Part shown: piece after piece, positions 43,534-47,765 of the stretch
Numbering within the stretch: the first letter of the stretch is position 1
Layout: each line of letters begins with the position of its first letter
Notes under the pieces: model-generated
Told to the model about the DNA's origin: nothing
The model's database searches: none
The model's input: the letters and a program-made list of their open reading frames with translations, nothing else
Assembly: GCA_031280235.1 (NCBI GenBank)
Contig: JAITHA010000021.1
Span: 1-47,765, forward strand
Length of the DNA stretch: 47,765 bases
Direction of reading: 5' to 3'
From: Puniceicoccales bacterium
GTDB lineage: Bacteria; Verrucomicrobiota; Verrucomicrobiia; Opitutales; UBA953
Translations under genes and position numbers: made by a program

Positions 43534-43559
43534 TGTTCGAAACGTATTATTTGTGAACA
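43534..43559. promoter_or_regulatory. Inverted repeat TGTTC-N16-GAACA upstream of recA
   Basis: Bases TGTTC (43534-43538) and GAACA (43555-43559) form an inverted repeat in the 236-bp space between recA and the DUF2752 gene, about 170-190 bp upstream of the recA start. It is suggestive of a regulator-binding site, possibly SOS-related given its position. The 16-bp spacing is wider than in well-known LexA operators, so the link is weak. I see no clear recA promoter elsewhere in the space. Confidence 0.25.
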
Positions 43560-43602
43560 TGATTTCCCGGGGGCTGGAGATGCGCGGGAAGCCCACCTTC
43601 TC

Positions 43603-44073
43603 CTACGGAGCCAGCAGACAGAATGGCCACCAGGGTAAATTGCGCGCCACAGTGAACAACAGGACGACGATGAGCACAATTCGCGCCATCCCGACAGGCA
43701 GTGCCAATGGCAGTTGGTTATGGGCTAGGGCGCGCCAAAAAGTCACCGCGCTCCAAATGAACAGGAGAGGGGCCATGCAAGCCAGGAGCAGGTTTCGACC
43801 CACTGCTTCTGCAAACAGCCCGTGCGCCACAGCATGAACAGCCCGCCCTGTGCCACAACCGGGGCAGTACAAGCCCGTCAACCAATACACGATGCAACGC
43901 GGATACCAAGCTGGCGGTTTGGGGCCAGCGTAGAGCGCCCACGCAAACCCAACAGCGATCCCGGCCAAGACGAGCAAAGCCAGCGTGCGCGGTGCCCAAC
44001 ACTCGCGCTTCCACGTCGCTTGCGTCGCCCCCGGCAGCGGAGGTGGTTTCACATCAATGGCCTGATCTCTCAC
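43603..44073 (-). CDS. DUF2752 domain membrane protein
   Basis: The 156-residue protein has about four hydrophobic segments and the DUF2752 signature GLYCPGCGTGRAVHAVAHG (about residues 68-86), where two cysteines and an arginine are conserved. The function of the family is not known. The start is a GTG at 44073, with no ATG available before the first membrane segment. It lies 22 bp after the GYF_2/dispanin gene, so the pair is cotranscribed. Such small membrane proteins often sit side by side in bacterial genomes. Confidence 0.88.
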   Translation of the reverse strand: MRDQAIDVKPPPLPGATQATWKRECWAPRTLALLVLAGIAVGFAWALYAGPKPPAWYPRCIVYWLTGLYCPGCGTGRAVHAVAHGLFAEAVGRNLLLACMAPLLFIWSAVTFWRALAHNQLPLALPVGMARIVLIVVLLFTVARNLPWWPFCLLAP

Positions 44074-44095
44074 AGTGGGTGTTTGGGGTACATGC

Positions 44096-44617
44096 TCAGG
44101 ATTTTATGCTGACGGCGACGATGCCGTAGGCAAAAACAACAATCAAGTTCAGCACGACGCCGAGCACTGCTGTGACGATCACCCAAGTTCGTGCACTCTT
44201 TGAGGCCGCGAGAGCCTCGGCATGTCTTCCCGAAATCCATAGAGACTCCACCTTGGACGCGTAAATAATGCTGACGATTCCGAAAGGTATGCAGCAAAAC
44301 ATCGTCCCAAGAATCGCCCACACCAAATAGGTCTTGGGCAAGGGAACAGGGTTTGCCGCGCTTATTCCCACCACCACAGCAGGACTGCTCAGTGGCGCCT
44401 CTGGCTTGGTTCCGCTCGTGGTAGGCAAGGGCGGTGGCACGTCGTTGTCTATCGGAGGAAAGATCCGCGCCACGGGTTGCCAATCCGCCATGCCGCTCGC
44501 CCACGTAAGATCTGTGGGCCGTATCTCGCCTGAGGCGATTTTTGCCGGGATATCTTGCTTGGGAAAATCGCCGATACGCTGCCCATCGCGTGCGAAGAAG
44601 AAGAGTCGAGATTCCAT
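44096..44617 (-). CDS. GYF_2 / CD225-dispanin domain membrane protein
   Basis: The 173-residue product begins with a GYF_2 domain (FFFARDGQRIGDFPKQDIPA, then LTWASGMADWQPVARIF), followed by a proline-rich linker. Two membrane segments follow in the CD225/dispanin arrangement (LVWAILGTMFCCIPFGIVSI, then ESLWISGRHAEALAASKSAR and a second helix near VIVTAVLGVVLNLIV). The cytoplasmic loop after the first segment carries the family's small-residue/basic pattern. GYF_2 is thought to bind partners; the role of bacterial dispanins is unknown. ATG 44617 is chosen over ATG 44626 and a TTG at 44704 because the domain starts at once. It is divergent from the LptA-like gene. Confidence 0.85.
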   Translation of the reverse strand: MESRLFFFARDGQRIGDFPKQDIPAKIASGEIRPTDLTWASGMADWQPVARIFPPIDNDVPPPLPTTSGTKPEAPLSSPAVVVGISAANPVPLPKTYLVWAILGTMFCCIPFGIVSIIYASKVESLWISGRHAEALAASKSARTWVIVTAVLGVVLNLIVVFAYGIVAVSIKS

Positions 44618-44752
44618 GCCATTCATGGAATAGCGGGGATCTAGCGGAGCAACCGTCTTTCTCACAACGGCGGCGGGGCGCCAAAGGTTCAGCCAGAGGT
44701 TCAATTAGACGTTTTCAAAAAGCGGTGAAACCACAGATTTCGGTCTCTTCTG

Positions 44753-47398
44753 ATGCTTTTTCCGATGCGCCTGCAAATCCTCTTCAACTTTCTTTGCCTC
44801 CTCCAGGCTCTGTGCGCCTTGCCCATGTTTACTCGGGCCAATACGCCCTCCGATACCACCTCAGCGAGCAACAACAAAAGCAACATCCGCATCGGCCTTT
44901 CAAAAAATCTACTCTTCTCGGGATTCACAGACGACGGCCTTCTCAAATACGAAATGAGCGCCGCAAGCGCGACACCTCGGGCCGATGTGGTTTCGTCCGT
45001 CGGCGTGGCGGGCACATGGGCCTTGAATACCGTGCAGCTGCGCCTCTTCCACGGGGGCGTTCCCTTCGCCACTGTCACTGCGGCAGACTGCCTCTTCTCC
45101 AACCGCTCGCGTTCCGAAAGAACGGCGAACTCGCCCAACGAATTGGCGATGGACAGCGCGGCCTTTCGCGTAAACGGCAAAAACTGGATCTGGCAAAACA
45201 TGCCCCAGGCCCAGATCATCAAATTGCAGGATGAGGCCACCATGACCTTGAAGGCGCGCCCTTCGGCCGGGCGCGTTGACATTTTCAGCAAACAATTGGA
45301 GGCCACCAAGCACGAGCAGGGTGCAGAGGCGGGCCGCGTCATCTTTGTCTTCTCGGGCGACGTCCGCGTCATCATGGAAAATCTCAACGGGGGCGGGGAC
45401 ACCACCATCACAGGAGAGCAGCTCATCGTGCGCTTGAAAAACACCGGGAGAGGCACAGAAAAAATAACCGAGCTCGCCGCCACAGCCAACGCACCCGCAA
45501 AAGACAAAACCGCCAAGAAAAAATCGGGCAAAAATGAAAAAACGCCGGGCACTCCTGGCGTGCGTGCCAACAGCCAAACGAGCCATTTGCCCGACATCCT
45601 TGAGAACATCGAAATCCTGGGAAATGTGCGCATCAGCGCCCGAAACCGACAGATGAGCGGCGACCGCACAATCTACGACCACGCGAGCCAGACCCTCACC
45701 ACGCTCGGCAACGCCCGGATAGAAGACCCCGCGCCCAAGGTCAGCGTCGCCGGAGGGAAAATCGTCTATCACCACGCCAATGCCCGGGCGGAAGTCTCCC
45801 GCGCCGACGCCAGCCCCAACAGCGAAGAGCCTCCGCAAGTGCACCTTTCCATCCCCTCTTTCACAACCCGCACCGAGACGGACAAAGACACCGAGCGACC
45901 CCCTGCCGACGTTTACGGCGACACGCTCACACTCTCCATGAGCGAGAAGACCAACCACATCACAATGTCCGGCAGGGTGCGCGTTCAGGACCCCAAGTTT
46001 GCCTCCAGCTCACAGCGCATCTCCGTGGAAACCCCGCACGACGCGCGGCTCTTTGCCGGCTTTGCTCCCGGCGCGCCCGCGCTCGTCGTCAACCATGTCA
46101 TCACCGAGGGAGATGTACACGCCAGCTACGAAGGGAGCGCACTGCACTGCGAGAAAGTCACCCTGCACCCGGCTCCGGGCAACTCTACTCTCGAAACCGC
46201 CGTCCTCACGGGCACACCCGTGCTGGACTTCGGGAACGTCAAGCTGCGCGGACACACCATCACCCTCAACGCCCAGAAGCACCAAGCCAACGTCACCTCC
46301 GAGCCCGACGAGGCCACAGAGCGGCAACGCGTGCAAGTCTTCCTCCCTGCGTTAAAAGGCGGCAGCAGCAACACTGCCACCATCATCAGCAGCGACAAGC
46401 TCTTCGTGGCCGAGACAGCCGGACGCGAGAAGGCCAAGTTCGATTTCACGGGCGACGTCCGCCTCAAGGGTTTTGAGCTTGAGGGGCAATGCGATTATCT
46501 GGGCCTACTCGCCGACATCCGTGCTCCGTTAGAAACCGCCAAACAGCGCAATCGCCCCCAAGGCGAACACCTCGCCCACATCCACAACATGACGGCCACC
46601 GGGAACGTCCGCCTCGCCACGCCGCAATATATCGCAGAGGGGGGCGAGGCCGTCATGCTCCCACGCGTCGCACTCACGGAGAAAAACACTCTGGATGACA
46701 ACGGGCTGGACGGCGCCGCACCGCAATTTTTCACCCTCCGCCCGCATGACTCCACGCCCGGCAAACGCCCGCGCCTTACCTTCCGCCCAGCCCGCGCCTT
46801 CAAGCTTGATTCCTTCATGCCAACGACCCCGCCATCCGACAAGGCCCGCCCCGCCTCCACATCCGGCACCATGCAGCAAGGCCCCATCCACATGGATTGC
46901 GATTTCCTGGAAATCATCGGCGGAGCCATGCGCTCGCGTTTCTTCCTCCGAAATAATGTCACCCTCGAAGGGCCTGACATACACGGCGGATGCGACATCG
47001 TCGAAGGCAGCATCATTGAGGAAAAAGTCCCCCGCAACAAACAGCCAGCCACAGCCAGGAAAAGCGGCGCACAAGACCTGCTCCCCGATTATTCCCTCAA
47101 CTCCATCTCGCGTATCATCGGGCGCGAAAACGTCCGCCTGCACATCAAGGAGAGCGAAGCCACTGGGCACCAATTTGAGATTTTTCCACAGAAGAAAGAA
47201 ATTCACCTCACCGGAGACCCGCAGGTCACCAACAACGAAGGCGTGCGCGTCACCCCGGGTAAGGCGTTCATCTACAACTGGGGCACACGAAACTGGGAAA
47301 TGAAAGGCGAAAACACCGCCACAGGCACACCCATCTCTCGGCCTACCATCCACATCCCGATGGACGAGCCTCTCGACATGAAAACTTCCGGTTTATGA
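44753..47398 (+). CDS. Oversized OstA/LptA-like LPS-transport protein
   Basis: This 881-residue protein has a signal peptide (LQILFNFLCLLQALCALP) and a mature body of many beta-strand segments in the OstA/LptA pattern: ILGNVRISARNRQMSGDRTI, ITMSGRVRVQDPKFASSSQR, FTGDVRLKGFELEGQCDYLG, ATGNVRLATPQYIAEGGEAV and FPQKKEIHLTGDPQVTNNEG. LptA normally has ~185 residues and forms the periplasmic bridge that carries LPS from LptC to LptD. Here several OstA-like units seem to be strung together, and the N-terminal part may be LptC-like. The LptE-like lipoprotein is at 14880. A second ATG at 44765 is possible. The low-complexity linker near residue 245 (KDKTAKKKSGKNEKTPG) separates the first part from the OstA-like repeats. 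Confidence 0.78.
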   Translation: MLFPMRLQILFNFLCLLQALCALPMFTRANTPSDTTSASNNKSNIRIGLSKNLLFSGFTDDGLLKYEMSAASATPRADVVSSVGVAGTWALNTVQLRLFHGGVPFATVTAADCLFSNRSRSERTANSPNELAMDSAAFRVNGKNWIWQNMPQAQIIKLQDEATMTLKARPSAGRVDIFSKQLEATKHEQGAEAGRVIFVFSGDVRVIMENLNGGGDTTITGEQLIVRLKNTGRGTEKITELAATANAPAKDKTAKKKSGKNEKTPGTPGVRANSQTSHLPDILENIEILGNVRISARNRQMSGDRTIYDHASQTLTTLGNARIEDPAPKVSVAGGKIVYHHANARAEVSRADASPNSEEPPQVHLSIPSFTTRTETDKDTERPPADVYGDTLTLSMSEKTNHITMSGRVRVQDPKFASSSQRISVETPHDARLFAGFAPGAPALVVNHVITEGDVHASYEGSALHCEKVTLHPAPGNSTLETAVLTGTPVLDFGNVKLRGHTITLNAQKHQANVTSEPDEATERQRVQVFLPALKGGSSNTATIISSDKLFVAETAGREKAKFDFTGDVRLKGFELEGQCDYLGLLADIRAPLETAKQRNRPQGEHLAHIHNMTATGNVRLATPQYIAEGGEAVMLPRVALTEKNTLDDNGLDGAAPQFFTLRPHDSTPGKRPRLTFRPARAFKLDSFMPTTPPSDKARPASTSGTMQQGPIHMDCDFLEIIGGAMRSRFFLRNNVTLEGPDIHGGCDIVEGSIIEEKVPRNKQPATARKSGAQDLLPDYSLNSISRIIGRENVRLHIKESEATGHQFEIFPQKKEIHLTGDPQVTNNEGVRVTPGKAFIYNWGTRNWEMKGENTATGTPISRPTIHIPMDEPLDMKTSGL

Positions 47399-47564
47399 TG
47401 CGCTGCCCATAACACGGAACTTTCGGAATCAACACACCGTCGACGCCACTTGCCATAAAAACGATCTCGTCACGTTGTAATTTTCTTCTAAACACCAGCT
47501 AAAGAAATACGACCACCGGTTTCCACCCCTGACAAGTGGCGGCGCAGCCAGAGCGAGGTGCGGC

Positions 47565-47594
47565 TTGCGCGCGGAACCCCGCCCGGAACATAAT
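47565..47594 (+). promoter_or_regulatory. Candidate promoter of the Tat-oxidoreductase gene
   Basis: TTGCGC (47565-47570) is followed after 18 bp by CATAAT (47589-47594), five of six bases of a -10 box. Initiation near 47601 would give a leader of about 28 nt before ATG 47629. The rest of the 230-bp space from 47399 shows no gene or clear terminator. Confidence 0.35.
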
Positions 47595-47628
47595 TTGCTC
47601 CCCAGTGTAGACCACGATTTCAAAGACC

Positions 47629-47765
47629 ATGAAAACACAGCTGAAAACACTTTCCCGGAGAAATTTTCTCAAGAACGCCAGCCTCGCCTCGGGCTTGTTG
47701 ATCCTGCCCGCAGGCTTTTTGCGCGGGCAAAACGCGCCCAGCAACCGCATCAACGTCGCCGCCGT
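47629..47765 (+). CDS. Tat-targeted Gfo/Idh-type oxidoreductase, 5' part only
   Basis: Only the first 45 codons are inside the window. The start shows a twin-arginine signal (SRRNFLKNASLASG, residues 9-22), a hydrophobic stretch and then NRINVAAV, which matches the beginning of the Rossmann fold in Tat-exported Gfo/Idh/MocA-type dehydrogenases common in Verrucomicrobiota and Planctomycetota. The substrate cannot be read. The gene is truncated by the window end. Confidence 0.7.
   Translation, partial: MKTQLKTLSRRNFLKNASLASGLLILPAGFLRGQNAPSNRINVAA

Overview
The window is a bacterial chromosome segment of fairly high G+C content, densely coding on both strands. It probably comes from the Verrucomicrobiota, with an Opitutae-like lineage my best guess. 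The pointers are a giant autotransporter built from PATR-type beta-strand repeats, several Tat-targeted proteins including the start of a Gfo/Idh-type oxidoreductase, an exopolysaccharide module with a BBP2-like outer-membrane barrel, LPS-transport genes scattered rather than clustered, and start codons that mostly lack a Shine-Dalgarno sequence. The LPS-export, Tat, outer-membrane-barrel and OPX genes show that the cell is diderm. The phylum is inference from gene content; no rRNA gene is present to test it.

Layout, left to right. Bases 33-2416 hold pnp (PNPase) with a long Arg/Gly/Asp-rich tail and an intrinsic terminator. Bases 2535-12683 (minus) are one 3,382-residue autotransporter with visible internal duplications. 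A plus-strand group (12915-15437) follows: an ECF-type S component, a small phosphoribosyltransferase, a Tat-exported DUF362 protein and an LptE-like lipoprotein. From 23348 down to 15460 a minus-strand run holds a low-molecular-weight tyrosine phosphatase, NAD kinase, an outer-membrane beta-barrel, a Wza-type export lipoprotein, a Wzc-type tyrosine kinase with an unusual Gly/Tyr-rich N-terminus, a methyltransferase and an M24 peptidase. An orphan nuoJ, hemH with a four-cysteine insert, and a TopB-like topoisomerase come next.

Bases 28252-32110 (minus) carry a glycosyltransferase-like protein followed by two exported phosphatase-superfamily enzymes. An AT-rich spacer (32138-32473) contains a terminator and a possible small ORF. 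Next come carboxynorspermidine decarboxylase, an AddB-like PD-(D/E)XK protein and an RlmI-like rRNA methyltransferase. A tRNA-Glu(UUC) with its own terminator follows, then a 1,054-residue single-pass protein of unknown function beside a PstS-like binding protein, recA, and a DUF2752 / GYF_2-dispanin pair. The window ends with a long OstA/LptA-like protein and the first 45 codons of a Tat-targeted oxidoreductase.

Most single genes are recognisable housekeeping or envelope functions. The less familiar content is the exopolysaccharide kinase with its N-terminal tyrosine cluster, the unknown 1,054-residue protein paired with a PstS-like protein, the oversized LptA-like protein, the repeat-built autotransporter, and the spacer at 32.2-32.5 kb. 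I did not find a CRISPR array, a transposase, a recognisable defence system or a prophage.
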